Assembly (NCBI RefSeq): GCF_900102015.1
Contig: NZ_FNAT01000003.1
Location: 62,001 to 126,000 of the forward strand
DNA from: Limimaricola pyoseonensis
Lineage (GTDB): Bacteria; Pseudomonadota; Alphaproteobacteria; Rhodobacterales; Rhodobacteraceae
Direction of reading: 5' to 3'
Length of the DNA stretch: 64,000 nucleotides
This document shows, piece after piece, positions 45,482 through 55,056 of the stretch. The position numbers and the translations under genes were made by a program. The notes beneath the pieces were generated by a model. It did no database searches. It saw only the letters and a program-made list of their open reading frames with translations, and was not told the origin of the DNA. Positions within the stretch are counted from its first letter, which is position 1, and every line of letters starts with the position of its first letter.

Positions 45482-45525
45482 CCGTTTGCGCGCCCCGGCG
45501 CTATCTCCCCGGCCGGAGGACCGAC

Positions 45526-45936
45526 ATGCTCAGGATCGACGACCGCATCGCCATCGAGGACTGGGAGCTGACAGAGCAGTTCACCCGCGCCTCCGGGCCC
45601 GGCGGGCAGAACGTCAACAAGGTCAGCACCGCGGTCGAGCTGCGCTTCGAGGCCGAGCGCAGCCCCAATCTGCCCGACCCGGTCAAGCGGCGGCTGAAGC
45701 GGCTCGCCGGGCGGCGCTGGACCACCGACGGGGCGGTGATCATCTTCGTGCAGGACACCCGCCACCAGCCGCGCAACCGCGAGATCGCGCGCGAGCGGCT
45801 GGCCGAGCTGATCCGCAAGGCGACCGAGACGCCGAAACGCCGCATCCCGACCAAGCCCACCAAGGGCTCGGTCCGGCGGCGTTTGGAGGCGAAGAAGCAG
45901 CGCGGCGAGGTCAAGGCGCTGCGCAAGAACCCCTAG
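45526..45936 (+). CDS. arfB: Alternative ribosome-rescue factor / peptidyl-tRNA hydrolase ArfB
   Basis: 136 residues. SGPGGQNVNKVSTAVELRF near 24-42 holds the GGQ motif that hydrolyses peptidyl-tRNA, as in class I release factors. The C-terminal third is a basic tail (KRRIPTKPTKGSVRRRLEAK, ending KALRKNP) that enters the empty mRNA channel of stalled ribosomes. This is ArfB/YaeJ rather than a true RF, which would be longer. GGAGG precedes the ATG. The upstream leader with strong SD, short ORF and terminator may control it. Confidence 0.94.
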   Translation: MLRIDDRIAIEDWELTEQFTRASGPGGQNVNKVSTAVELRFEAERSPNLPDPVKRRLKRLAGRRWTTDGAVIIFVQDTRHQPRNREIARERLAELIRKATETPKRRIPTKPTKGSVRRRLEAKKQRGEVKALRKNP

Positions 45937-46469
45937 ATGTTCGAGACCAGCACCACCATCAGGATGGTGTAGAGCATGATGCCGCCGCCGATCATCCACA
46001 GCCCGTAGTTCTGGCCGATCGAGGCACGCGCCATCTGCTTGGCCTGGTAGATCAGGTCGGGCCAGGTGTAGGAGACGAAGTCGCCTTGGGAGAACACCGC
46101 CTTGATCCGCCCCTCGCTGTCGACCACCGGCAGGCGGCGGAAGCGTTCGTTCGACATGATCCTGAGCCAGTTGAGCACCTCGTCATCCTCACGGGCGAGG
46201 CGCAGCTCGGTGGTCATGATGTCGCCGAGCGAGGTGGTGGTGGGGTCGCGGTTCTCGTTGATCAGCTTGCGCATCAGGTCGCGCTCGGTGACGATGCCCA
46301 CCACCTTGTCGTCGCCGTCGACGACGATGACCGAGCCGTAGCCCCGCGCCACCATCTCGGCCACCGCTTCGGAGACCTTCACCTCGGCCGTGCGGGTCAG
46401 CGGACTCTTCTTGCTGGCAAATTCCGGACGGTCCTTGAGACGCATCCCCACATGGTCGGTCGCGGTCAT
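45933..46469 (-). CDS. CBS-domain protein with C-terminal membrane segment
   Basis: 178 residues. Two CBS motifs: SEAVAEMVARGYGSVIVVDGD then VVGIVTERDLMRKLI near 33-70, and DEVLNWLRIMSNERFRRLPV then GRIKAVFSQGDFV near 98-131. A hydrophobic segment at about 155-176 should anchor it in the membrane. CBS pairs usually sense adenosyl nucleotides. Its stop overlaps the arfB stop by 4 bases on the opposite strand. Confidence 0.9.
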   Translation of the reverse strand: MTATDHVGMRLKDRPEFASKKSPLTRTAEVKVSEAVAEMVARGYGSVIVVDGDDKVVGIVTERDLMRKLINENRDPTTTSLGDIMTTELRLAREDDEVLNWLRIMSNERFRRLPVVDSEGRIKAVFSQGDFVSYTWPDLIYQAKQMARASIGQNYGLWMIGGGIMLYTILMVVLVSNI

Positions 46470-46572
46470 GGCGGGCTCCTTGGCTTGGGTCTTGGCAAGG
46501 CAAGCTAGAGCGGCACGCCCGGCGCGGCGTGTCGATCACGACAACGTGAGATTCGCCCCGGTAGAGGCCCGC

Positions 46573-46923
46573 CTATTTCGCCAGCGGCCCCCTGAAGCCG
46601 CAGCTGGCGCCGTGGAAGGCCATGCAGCCCTGCACCTCCTGCATGAAGTAATGGTCGCCCATGTCGTCGATCTGGACGACGCAGGTCTCGGGCACGTACT
46701 GGTCGCTCAGCATCGCGTGCCAGGTGGTCCGGCCGACCTGCCTCAGGGTCCCGACGCCGCTGCCGAGGCAGTTCCGCGTGCTGACCGTGATCTCGACACG
46801 CCCGCCGGACGCCTTCAGGTCGAGCTGGAACGGACCGCTGCCGGAGTAGGAACCGTCCGGCAGGGCGTGCACCGCCGCCGCCGAGACGGCGAGACCGGCG
46901 GACAGGATCAATCGCTGCAACAT
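46573..46923 (-). CDS. Secreted hypothetical protein
   Basis: 116 residues. A signal peptide is likely (MLQRLILSAGLAVSAAAVHA, cleavage near residue 20). The mature part contains five cysteines and beta-type segments (GGRVEITVSTRNCLGSGVGT, CVVQIDDMGDHYFM). No family recognised. Monocistronic; the 89 bases upstream show no convincing promoter. Confidence 0.7.
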   Translation of the reverse strand: MLQRLILSAGLAVSAAAVHALPDGSYSGSGPFQLDLKASGGRVEITVSTRNCLGSGVGTLRQVGRTTWHAMLSDQYVPETCVVQIDDMGDHYFMQEVQGCMAFHGASCGFRGPLAK

Positions 46924-47012
46924 GGGTCACCCCCTTCGTCGCTCACCATGGAAAGGTGGCGACAGGATACGCCCGATCGGCCCGATCCCCGCGCGGTTTC
47001 TGCGGTCCCGCC

Positions 47013-47252
47013 TCAGAACACCTTGAAGGTCTGCGTCGTCAGCGTCCGCTCGATCCCCTCGATGCCCATCAGGTGCTCGTTGAGATACATGCCGATGTCC
47101 TCGCCCTCGGGGACATAGATCTTCACCAGCAGGTCGAAGGCGCCCGAGGTGGAGTAGAGCTCGGAATGGATCTCGCGCAGGGCGATGGCGTCGGCGACCT
47201 TGTAGGTGGTGCCGGGGGTGCAGCGGATCTGGACGAAGAGCGGGAGCGACAT
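47013..47252 (-). CDS. Stand-alone Lrp/AsnC ligand-binding (RAM) domain protein
   Basis: 79 residues. VQIRCTPGTTYKVADAIAL, YSTSGAFDLLVKIYVPEGED and GIERTLTTQTFKVF match the C-terminal RAM domain of Lrp/AsnC regulators with no DNA-binding part. Such stand-alone proteins form oligomers and bind amino acids. It is 20 bases after pncB in the same direction. Confidence 0.87.
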   Translation of the reverse strand: MSLPLFVQIRCTPGTTYKVADAIALREIHSELYSTSGAFDLLVKIYVPEGEDIGMYLNEHLMGIEGIERTLTTQTFKVF

Positions 47253-47272
47253 GGGGGGCCTCCTGAAAGGGG

Positions 47273-48565
47273 TCAGACGGTGACGGGGATGGCCTCTTGC
47301 GGGCCGACGCCGAAGACGCGCTTGTAGCGGGCGATCTCGGCCGCGGGGCCCATCGCCTTCTCGGGGTTGTCCGAAAGCTTCACGGTGGGCCGGCCCTCGG
47401 CCGCCACCGCCTTGCAGACGAGGCTGAAGGGCGCGAGCGCGTCGCCCGCCACCAGCCCGGTGAAGTCGTTGGTCAGCCGCGTGCCCCAGCCGAAGCTGAC
47501 CCGGACCCGGCCCGAGAAACGGGCGTGCAGCTCGAGGATCTTCTCGGCGTCGAGCCCGTCGGAGAAGATGACGAGCTTCTCCTTCGGGTTCTCGCCCCGC
47601 TCCTGCCACCAGCGGATCGCGGTCTCGGCGCCCGTGGCCGGGTCGCCCGAGTCGATGCGGATGCCGGTCCAGCCGGCGAGCCAGTCGGGCGCGCGGTCGA
47701 GGAAGCCTTGCGTGCCGTAGGTGTCGGGCAGGATGATCCGCAGGTTGCCCTCGTGCTCGTCGTGCCAGTCGGCCAGTACGTCGTAGGGCGCGCGCGCCAG
47801 CGCCTCGTCGTCCCCGGCCAGCGCGGCGTAGACCATCGGCAGCTCGTGGGCGTTGGTGCCGATCGCCTCGAGGTCGCGGTTCTTGGCGATCAGGCAGTTC
47901 GAGGTGCCGGCGAAGCTGTCGCCGAGGCCCTCGAGCATCGCCTGCACGCACCAGTCCTGCCACAGGAAGGAATGCCGCCGGCGGGTGCCGAAATCGGCGA
48001 TCCTGAGGCCCGGCGTGCCGCGCAGATGCTCGACCTTCTCCCACAGCTTGGTCATGGCGCGGGCGTAGAGCACCTGCAGCTCGAACCGGCCCATGTCGTT
48101 CAGGACCGCGCGCGAGCGCAGCTCCATCAGCACGGCGAGCGCCGGGATCTCCCACAGCATCACCTCGGGCCACTGCCCCTCGAAGGTCAGCTCGTACTGC
48201 CCGTCGCGCTTCTCGAGATGGTAGGGCGGCAGGCGCAGCCCCTCGAACCACTCCATGAAGTCGGAGCGGAACATCTGCCGCTTGCCGTAGAAGGTGTTGC
48301 CGCGCAGCCATGTGCTCTCGCCCCGGGTCAGCGAGAGCGAGCGGATGTGGTCGAGCTGCTCGCGCAGCTCGCCCTCGTCGATCAGTTCGGCGAGGCGGAT
48401 CGACTTGGTGCGGTTGATCAGGGAGAAGGTGACCTGCGTGTCGCGGCGATTGCGGAACACCGACTGGCACATCAGGAGCTTGTAGAAGTCGGTGTCGATC
48501 AGCGAGCGGACGATCGGGTCGATCTTCCACTTGTGGTTCCAGACCCGTGTCGCGATATCCACCAT
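47273..48565 (-). CDS. pncB: Nicotinate phosphoribosyltransferase
   Basis: 430 residues. [19 protein letters not shown] near 21-40, [16 protein letters not shown] near 190, [17 protein letters not shown] and [10 protein letters not shown] are the conserved substrate- and PRPP-site blocks of PncB. It converts nicotinate to nicotinate mononucleotide in NAD salvage. Translationally coupled to pncA by a TGATG overlap. Confidence 0.96.
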   Translation of the reverse strand: MVDIATRVWNHKWKIDPIVRSLIDTDFYKLLMCQSVFRNRRDTQVTFSLINRTKSIRLAELIDEGELREQLDHIRSLSLTRGESTWLRGNTFYGKRQMFRSDFMEWFEGLRLPPYHLEKRDGQYELTFEGQWPEVMLWEIPALAVLMELRSRAVLNDMGRFELQVLYARAMTKLWEKVEHLRGTPGLRIADFGTRRRHSFLWQDWCVQAMLEGLGDSFAGTSNCLIAKNRDLEAIGTNAHELPMVYAALAGDDEALARAPYDVLADWHDEHEGNLRIILPDTYGTQGFLDRAPDWLAGWTGIRIDSGDPATGAETAIRWWQERGENPKEKLVIFSDGLDAEKILELHARFSGRVRVSFGWGTRLTNDFTGLVAGDALAPFSLVCKAVAAEGRPTVKLSDNPEKAMGPAAEIARYKRVFGVGPQEAIPVTV

Positions 48566-49167
48566 CAGACGAGCACCACGCCGGCGTCGCGCATCGCGGC
48601 GCGCGCATCCTTGAGGCTGCCGTCGAGGTCGATGCCGCGCGAGAGCTTCTCGACCACCGTGACCTTGTAGCCCAGCCGCGCCCCGTCGAGCGCCGAGTAG
48701 TTCACGCAGAAATCCGTGGCGAGCCCGACCAGCGTGATCGCGGTGATGCCGCGCTCCTTGAGGTAGCCGTCGAGACCGGTCGGCGTCTCGCGATCGTTCT
48801 CGAAGAAGGCGGAGTAGCTGTCGATCTCGCGGCGGAAGCCCTTGCGCAGGATCAGGTCGGCATCAAGGCGCAGATCGGGGTGGAACGCGGCGCCCTTGGA
48901 CCCTTGCACGCAGTGATCGGGCCAGAGAACCTGCAGCCCGTAGGGCATCTCGGTCATCGACATCGGCGCGGCACCCTCGTGCTGCGACGCAAAGGAAAGG
49001 TGGTCGGCCGGGTGCCAGTCCTGCGTCAGCACCACGGCGCGGAACTCGTCCATCAGCGCGTTGATGCCGGGGACGATGGCGTCGCCCTCCGCCACCGCCA
49101 ACGCGCCGCCGGGGCAGAAGTCGTTCTGCATGTCGATGACGATCAGGGCCTCGTTCGCGGGGCGCAT
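48565..49167 (-). CDS. pncA: Nicotinamidase
   Basis: 200 residues. [17 protein letters not shown] near 7-23 (catalytic Asp), [13 protein letters not shown] with the metal-binding D and H residues, and [14 protein letters not shown] with the nucleophilic Cys near 155 form the PncA active site. Hydrolyses nicotinamide to nicotinate, feeding PncB. TTGAAAGACCGCAGGAGGG-type upstream sequence gives a good SD. Confidence 0.95.
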   Translation of the reverse strand: MRPANEALIVIDMQNDFCPGGALAVAEGDAIVPGINALMDEFRAVVLTQDWHPADHLSFASQHEGAAPMSMTEMPYGLQVLWPDHCVQGSKGAAFHPDLRLDADLILRKGFRREIDSYSAFFENDRETPTGLDGYLKERGITAITLVGLATDFCVNYSALDGARLGYKVTVVEKLSRGIDLDGSLKDARAAMRDAGVVLV

Positions 49168-49217
49168 GCTTCCCTCCTGCGGTCTTTCAACCGAGGTAAG
49201 CCCCCCGCGCAGCGCCG

Positions 49218-50270
49218 TCAAATACCGTTCATCGCCGCCGCGATGGCGTCGGCGGCGCGGTCGAGGCCGCCCGCGTCGAGCGTCTCCGCCTCCACATGCG
49301 CGGCGAAGACCGGCGCGTGCGCGGCGCGCGAGCGGGCATAGGCCGGGTCGTAATGCTCGCGCATCAGCGCCGCCGACAGCTCGACCATGCGGCCTTCGGC
49401 CAGCAGCGTCTGCCAGCCATCGACGGTGGCGTGGCCGCGATGCGCGCGCAGCTGGTCGAGCAGGCCCGACAGCCGGGCCGGATCGGCGCTGACATCCTCG
49501 TACTCGGCGGCGAGGAAGCGGGCGCGCGCCTCGATCGGCGCGGTGATCTCGATGCGCGGCGCCTGCGTCATCGCCGCCCAAAGCGCGGGCGGCAGGGTGA
49601 TGCGGCCGATCTTCGAGCTTTCGGCCTCGACCAGCACCGGGCGTTCGGGGTCGAGCCGGGCGAGGCGTTGGGCCAACTCGCTCTCGAAGCCCTTCTGCGC
49701 CGGCTGTTCGTCGGGGTCGCCACCCAGCAGCGAGCCCCGGTGGTGCGCCAGCCCCTCGAGGTCGAGCACCTGCCCGCCCCGCGCCTCCACAAGCGGCAGC
49801 AGCGCCGTCTTGGCGGTGCCGGTGAAACCGTCGAGCAGCACCAGCCGATGCAGGATCGCCGCGCCGTAGAGCGCGTCGTGCACCAGCCGCCGCCACGTCT
49901 GGTAGCCGCCCTCGACCACCTCGGCGCGCCAGCCGATCTGGCTCAGGATCGAGGCGAAGGAGTTCGAGCGCTGGCCGCCGCGCCAGCAATAGACCAAGGG
50001 CCGCCAGCGGTATTCGCGGTCCGCGAGCGGCCCGGCGATGTGGGTGGCGGCGTTGCGCGCCACGATCGCCGCGCCGATCTTGCGGGCGTCGAAGGGCGAG
50101 ACCTGCTTGTAGATCGTGCCGACCTCGGCGCGTTCGGCGTTCGACAGCACCGGCAGGTTGATCGCGCCCGGCACCCGGTCCTCGGCGAACTCGGCCGGGC
50201 TGCGCACGTCGATCACGTCGTCGAAGCCGTGGTCGAGAAAGGCGGGGATGCTGTCGAAACGCGTGCTCAT
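49218..50270 (-). CDS. mnmH: tRNA 2-selenouridine synthase
   Basis: 350 residues. An N-terminal rhodanese domain (FDDVIDVRSPAEFAEDRVPG near 16-35; catalytic C95 in YCWRGGQRSNSF) and a C-terminal P-loop domain match MnmH/SelU, which replaces the sulfur of s2U34 in tRNAs with selenium, using selenophosphate. The P-loop reads GFTGTAKT (148-155), with Ala where Gly is usual. Depends on SelD, encoded at 25035-27188. ATG at 50270. Confidence 0.94.
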   Translation of the reverse strand: MSTRFDSIPAFLDHGFDDVIDVRSPAEFAEDRVPGAINLPVLSNAERAEVGTIYKQVSPFDARKIGAAIVARNAATHIAGPLADREYRWRPLVYCWRGGQRSNSFASILSQIGWRAEVVEGGYQTWRRLVHDALYGAAILHRLVLLDGFTGTAKTALLPLVEARGGQVLDLEGLAHHRGSLLGGDPDEQPAQKGFESELAQRLARLDPERPVLVEAESSKIGRITLPPALWAAMTQAPRIEITAPIEARARFLAAEYEDVSADPARLSGLLDQLRAHRGHATVDGWQTLLAEGRMVELSAALMREHYDPAYARSRAAHAPVFAAHVEAETLDAGGLDRAADAIAAAMNGI

Positions 50271-50315
50271 GCGGGCTTCTCTACAGGGGCTGCGGCAAGG
50301 CGGAAAGCGGGTGGC

Positions 50316-50408
50316 CCACTTCACTCCGAAAATACTCGGGCACCGCGCCGACCTCTGGTCGCGCCCTGTCCGGGGCGGCGTGCCGTGAGTATTTGGGGAG
50401 TAAAGTAG
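50316..50408. repeat. Palindromic dispersed element, copy 1
   Basis: Left arm CACTTCACTCCGAAAATACT (50317 onward) and right arm GAGTATTTGGGGAGTAAAGT (50387-50406) are inverted copies of one another, separated by about 48 bases. The 358-bp gap 50271-50628 between mnmH and serA holds this element, copy 2 and the serA hairpin and no gene that I can support. Confidence 0.7.
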
Positions 50409-50454
50409 CGGCAGCAATTCCAGGACCAACGCGCGGCGGGACGTGGCGGCGCAG

Positions 50455-50545
50455 GTTACTTTTCTCCGGAAATACGCATGCGCCCGGATTGCTGCCGGCG
50501 CGCCGGGCGGTCGGAGCGGGCTGGCGTATTTGAAGAGAAAAGTAG
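50455..50545. repeat. Palindromic dispersed element, copy 2
   Basis: Left arm GTTACTTTTCTCCGGAAATA (from 50455) and right arm GCGTATTTGAAGAGAAAAGT (50524-50543) are inverted copies with the same spacing as copy 1. Together with the solo arms at 14257, 24991 and 39824 they form one family. Confidence 0.7.
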
Positions 50546-50574
50546 GCCGGATGGGAGCGGCGGCGGAACGACGA

Positions 50575-50601
50575 GGGGCCGCGCTGGTCCGGCGCGGCCC
50601 C
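50575..50601. terminator. Hairpin downstream of serA
   Basis: GGGGCCGCGC (50575-50584) and GCGCGGCCCC (50592-50601), a perfect 10-bp stem with a 7-base loop, 28 bases after the serA stop on the minus strand. No T-tract. Confidence 0.55.
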
Positions 50602-50628
50602 CTGCCCTGCCCTGCCCCGTGGCGGGGT

Positions 50629-52224
50629 TTACTCTTCGACGTCGAAGGTCAGCGCCTTCACCTGCTGGAACTTGCCGGTGTCGCGCAGCTTCTGCAGCGT
50701 CGTCTCCGGCACCGCGTCGTCGGCGTAGAGGATGGCGATCGCCTCGCCGGCGCGGGCGTTGCGGCCCAGCGTGAAGTTGGCGATGTTGACGCCGTTCTCG
50801 CCCATGATCGTGCCCAGCACGCCGATGATGCCCGGCACGTCCTGGTTGGTGGTGTAGACCATGTGGCGGCCGATCTCGGCGTCGATGTTGATGCCCTTGA
50901 TCTGGATGAAGCGCGGCTTGCCGTCCGAGAACACCGTGCCCGCGACCGAACGCTCGCGCTTCTCGGTGACCACCGTGACCTTCACGTAGCCCTCGAAGGT
51001 GCCGGACTGGTCCTGCTTGGTGGTCGAGATCTGGATGCCGCGCTCCTTGGCGACCACCGGGGCCGAGACCATGTTCACGTCCGGGTTCACCTTGCGCATG
51101 ATCCCCGCCACCAGCGCCGAGTTCAGCGCCGCGAGGTTCATCTCCGAGACGTTGCCGTCATAGAGGATGTTGATCGCCTTGATCGGCTCGTCGGTCATCT
51201 GGCCGATGAAGTTGCCCAAGTGCCCCGACAGGCCGATCCACGGCCCCATGATCTTCGCCTCCTCGGCGGTGATCGAGGGCATGTTGATGGCGTTGGTGAC
51301 GGCCCCGGTCAGCAGGTAGTCCGACATCTGCTCGGCCACCTGCAGCGCCACGTTCTCCTGCGCCTCGGTGGTGGCCGCGCCCAGATGCGGCGTGACGACG
51401 ACGTTGGGCAGGTTGAAGAGCGGCGATTCGGTCGCCGGTTCCACCGCGAAGACGTCGAAGGCGGCGCCGGCGACCCGGCCCTCCTGCAGCGCCTCGGCCA
51501 GCGCCTCCTCGTCGACGAGGCCGCCGCGGGCGCAGTTGACGATCCGCACGCTCGGCTTGAGCTTGGCGATGTTCTCGCGGCTCAGGATGTTGCGGGTCTG
51601 GTCGGTCAGCGGCACGTGCATGGTGATGAAGTCCGACCGGCCGAGCAGCGTGTCGAGGTCGACCTTCTCGACGCCGATCTCGGTGGCGCGCTCTTCCGAC
51701 AGGAAGGGATCATAGGCGATCACCTTCATCTTCAGGCCATGCGCGCGGTCGATCACGATCGAGCCGATGTTGCCGGCGCCGATCACGCCCAGCGTCTTGC
51801 CGGTGACCTCGACGCCCATGAAGCGCGACTTCTCCCACTTGCCGGCATGGGTCGAGGCGTTGGCCTCCGGGATCTGGCGCGCGACCGACATCAGCATCGA
51901 GATCGCGTGCTCGGCGGTGGTGATCGAGTTGCCGAAGGGCGTGTTCATCACGATGATGCCCTTCTTGCTTGCGGCCGGGATGTCGACGTTGTCGACGCCG
52001 ATGCCGGCGCGGCCGATGACCTTGAGGTTGGTCGCGCGCTCGATCAGCTTCTCGGTCGCCTTGGTGGCCGAGCGGATGGCGAGGCCGTCATAGTCGCCGA
52101 TGATCTCGGCGAGCTTTTCCTTGTCCTTGCCGAGCTTCGGCTGGAAGTCGACCTCGATGCCGCGGTCGCGGAAGATCTGAACGGCGGCGTCGGAGAGGGC
52201 GTCGGAAATGAGAACCTTGGGCAT
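50629..52224 (-). CDS. serA: D-3-phosphoglycerate dehydrogenase
   Basis: 531 residues, the long type 1 form. LGVIGAGNIGSIVIDRAHGL near 145-165 binds NAD; NCARGGLVDEEALAEAL and the His in TPHLGAATTEAQENVA complete the catalytic domain. An intervening domain (about 320-450) and a C-terminal ACT domain (VYTTNQDVPGIIGVLGTIMG) suggest allosteric control by serine. First enzyme of the phosphorylated serine pathway. It follows serC after an 83-base gap with a hairpin. Confidence 0.97.
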   Translation of the reverse strand: MPKVLISDALSDAAVQIFRDRGIEVDFQPKLGKDKEKLAEIIGDYDGLAIRSATKATEKLIERATNLKVIGRAGIGVDNVDIPAASKKGIIVMNTPFGNSITTAEHAISMLMSVARQIPEANASTHAGKWEKSRFMGVEVTGKTLGVIGAGNIGSIVIDRAHGLKMKVIAYDPFLSEERATEIGVEKVDLDTLLGRSDFITMHVPLTDQTRNILSRENIAKLKPSVRIVNCARGGLVDEEALAEALQEGRVAGAAFDVFAVEPATESPLFNLPNVVVTPHLGAATTEAQENVALQVAEQMSDYLLTGAVTNAINMPSITAEEAKIMGPWIGLSGHLGNFIGQMTDEPIKAINILYDGNVSEMNLAALNSALVAGIMRKVNPDVNMVSAPVVAKERGIQISTTKQDQSGTFEGYVKVTVVTEKRERSVAGTVFSDGKPRFIQIKGINIDAEIGRHMVYTTNQDVPGIIGVLGTIMGENGVNIANFTLGRNARAGEAIAILYADDAVPETTLQKLRDTGKFQQVKALTFDVEE

Positions 52225-52275
52225 TGGATGCTCCTGTGGCGGTCGGACGTCTCGCGTCCGGGGAATGGGGGAAGA

Positions 52276-52298
52276 CGGGGCGCGTCAGGCGCGCCCCG
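52276..52298 (-). terminator. Hairpin between serC and serA
   Basis: CGGGGCGCG (52276-52284) and CGCGCCCCG (52290-52298) form a perfect 9-bp stem with a 5-base loop. With only TCTTCC after it on the minus strand it may only partly terminate, lowering serA relative to serC. Confidence 0.45.
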
Positions 52299-52307
52299 GA
52301 AGGGGGA

Positions 52308-53462
<1,155 letters not shown>

Positions 53463-53525
53463 TGCTGGTATCCTTGCAGATATGCGCCCCTCGTTGGGGA
53501 GGGGTGTCCCGCCGCCGGACATACG
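53463..53525 (-). ncRNA. Candidate serC leader RNA element
   Basis: Immediately upstream of serC on the minus strand, CCCCTC/GAGGGG (53499-53504 with 53487-53492) forms a compact hairpin, followed by AAGGA and the ATG. A GTCCGGCGGCGGGAC arm lies just 5' of it. A conserved serC RNA motif of alphaproteobacteria is known at exactly this position; the resemblance is by location and compact hairpin, and family membership was not tested. Confidence 0.5.
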
Positions 53526-53621
53526 CGGCGTCAGCGACTTTCACAATCGCCAAAATGTCGGTAAGCGGCGCCTTGCCGCAGCAATGCGACCCCTCGCGTC
53601 TCGTATCGGAAACATCCGCCC

Positions 53622-54509
53622 ATGTTCACCACGCTCCTGATCAACGCCCCCGACGCCGCCCCGCTCGACCCGGGCCTTGCGGAAAACCTGCGCGGCGCAT
53701 GGGGCGGCGCGGCGCTCGACTGGCTCGCGCCCGGCGAGGCGGTGGAGTTCGGCATGCCCGAGATCCCGTCGAACCGCTGGCAGGTCTGGGCCGACCTGCA
53801 GGGCATGGGCGTCGATCTCGTGGTGCAAAGGACCGCGGCCCGGCGCAAGAGGATGCTGCTCGCCGACATGGACAGCACCATGATCGAGCAGGAATGCATC
53901 GACGAGCTGGCCGACGAGGCGGGCGTCGGCGCGCGCGTGGCCGAGATCACCAAGCGCGCCATGAACGGCGAGCTGGATTTCGAGGGCGCGCTGATCGAGC
54001 GGGTCGGGCTGCTCGCGGGCCTCGACGAGGCGGTGATCGCCCGCGTGCTCGAGACCCGCATCACCCACATGCCGGGCGGGCGGGCGCTGATCGCCACGAT
54101 GAAGGCGCATGGCGGCCACGCGGCGTTGGTCTCGGGCGGCTTCACCGCCTTCACCGAGAAGGTCGCCGCGGCGCTGGGCTTCGACGAGCACCGCGCCAAC
54201 ACGCTTCTGGCCGAAGACGGCCGGCTGACTGGCGAGGTCGCGCGCCCCATCCTCGGGCGCGAGGCCAAGGTGCAGGCGCTGCACGAGATCACCGCGCGGC
54301 TCGGCATCGCGCCCGACGACGTGATCGCGGTGGGCGACGGCGCCAACGATCTCGGCATGCTGGGCCTTGCCGGAACGGGCGTGGCGCTGCACGCCAAGCC
54401 GGTGGTGGCCGAGCAGTGCGAGGTGCGGATCAACCACGGCGACCTGACCGCGCTGCTCTACCTGCAGGGCTACCGCCGTTCCGAGTTCTCCGACGGGCTC
54501 CCTGCCTGA
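53622..54509 (+). CDS. serB: Phosphoserine phosphatase
   Basis: 295 residues. HAD-type phosphatase: LLADMDSTMIEQECIDELAD with nucleophile D82 and D84, LVSGGFTAFTEKVAAALGF (motif II Ser), and VGDGANDLGML near 236 (motif III/IV). An N-terminal ACT-like region of about 75 residues precedes it. Last enzyme of serine synthesis. It is transcribed away from serC, so the whole pathway clusters around one divergent promoter. Confidence 0.96.
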   Translation: MFTTLLINAPDAAPLDPGLAENLRGAWGGAALDWLAPGEAVEFGMPEIPSNRWQVWADLQGMGVDLVVQRTAARRKRMLLADMDSTMIEQECIDELADEAGVGARVAEITKRAMNGELDFEGALIERVGLLAGLDEAVIARVLETRITHMPGGRALIATMKAHGGHAALVSGGFTAFTEKVAAALGFDEHRANTLLAEDGRLTGEVARPILGREAKVQALHEITARLGIAPDDVIAVGDGANDLGMLGLAGTGVALHAKPVVAEQCEVRINHGDLTALLYLQGYRRSEFSDGLPA

Positions 54510-54636
54510 GCGCACGAGCCTTCGAGTTCACGTTTTGATCTTGCCCGAATCGCCGCCCCGGGGGACACTCCGGGGCGAGGCAGATCCATGCGCGGGACCC
54601 ATCGGGGCAGCAGCCACGACAAGGGGGAAGACGGCC

Positions 54637-54963
54637 ATGGCCGACAAGCGTTTCATGTATATCTACCACGGCGGCGGCGACATGCGGCCGCCCGAGACCG
54701 AAGAGGCCCGCACCGCCGAGATGGCGCGCTGGCAAAGCTGGATGGACGGCATCCGCGACCATATCGACGACGAGGGCGCGCCCGCGGGCCAATCGCACAC
54801 CGTGCGCCGCGACGGCGTCGCGCATGACGGCGGGCCGAACCCGGTCTTCGGCTACACGCTGGTCCATGCCGCCGACATCGACGAGGCGATCGAGATGGCG
54901 AAGGACTGCCCGATGGTGCTCGACGGCGGCAGCATCGAGGTCTGCGAGGCGGTGCAGATGTGA
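54637..54963 (+). CDS. YCII-related family protein
   Basis: 108 residues. FMYIYHGGGDMRPPETEEAR and PVFGYTLVHAADIDEAIEMA then CPMVLDGGSIEVCEA match the YCII/DGPF-type dimeric alpha-beta barrel fold. Function unknown. The ATG at 54637, with AAGGGGGAAG upstream, is preferred to one at 54535. Confidence 0.82.
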   Translation: MADKRFMYIYHGGGDMRPPETEEARTAEMARWQSWMDGIRDHIDDEGAPAGQSHTVRRDGVAHDGGPNPVFGYTLVHAADIDEAIEMAKDCPMVLDGGSIEVCEAVQM

Positions 54964-54984
54964 CACCGCCGACGGCGTGACGGC

Positions 54985-55020
54985 AAAAAAAGAACGACCG
55001 GCCCGAGGGGCCGGCCGTTT
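54985..55020. terminator. Bidirectional Rho-independent terminator
   Basis: CGACCGGCCC (54995-55004) and GGGCCGGCCG (55008-55017) form a 10-base stem with one mismatch. TTT follows on the plus strand, and on the minus strand it is followed by TTCTTTTTTT, a strong tract for the asparaginase gene. Confidence 0.85.
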
Positions 55021-55056
55021 CCGGTTGGAGCTTCCGGTTGGACGGGGGGGGCGGCC

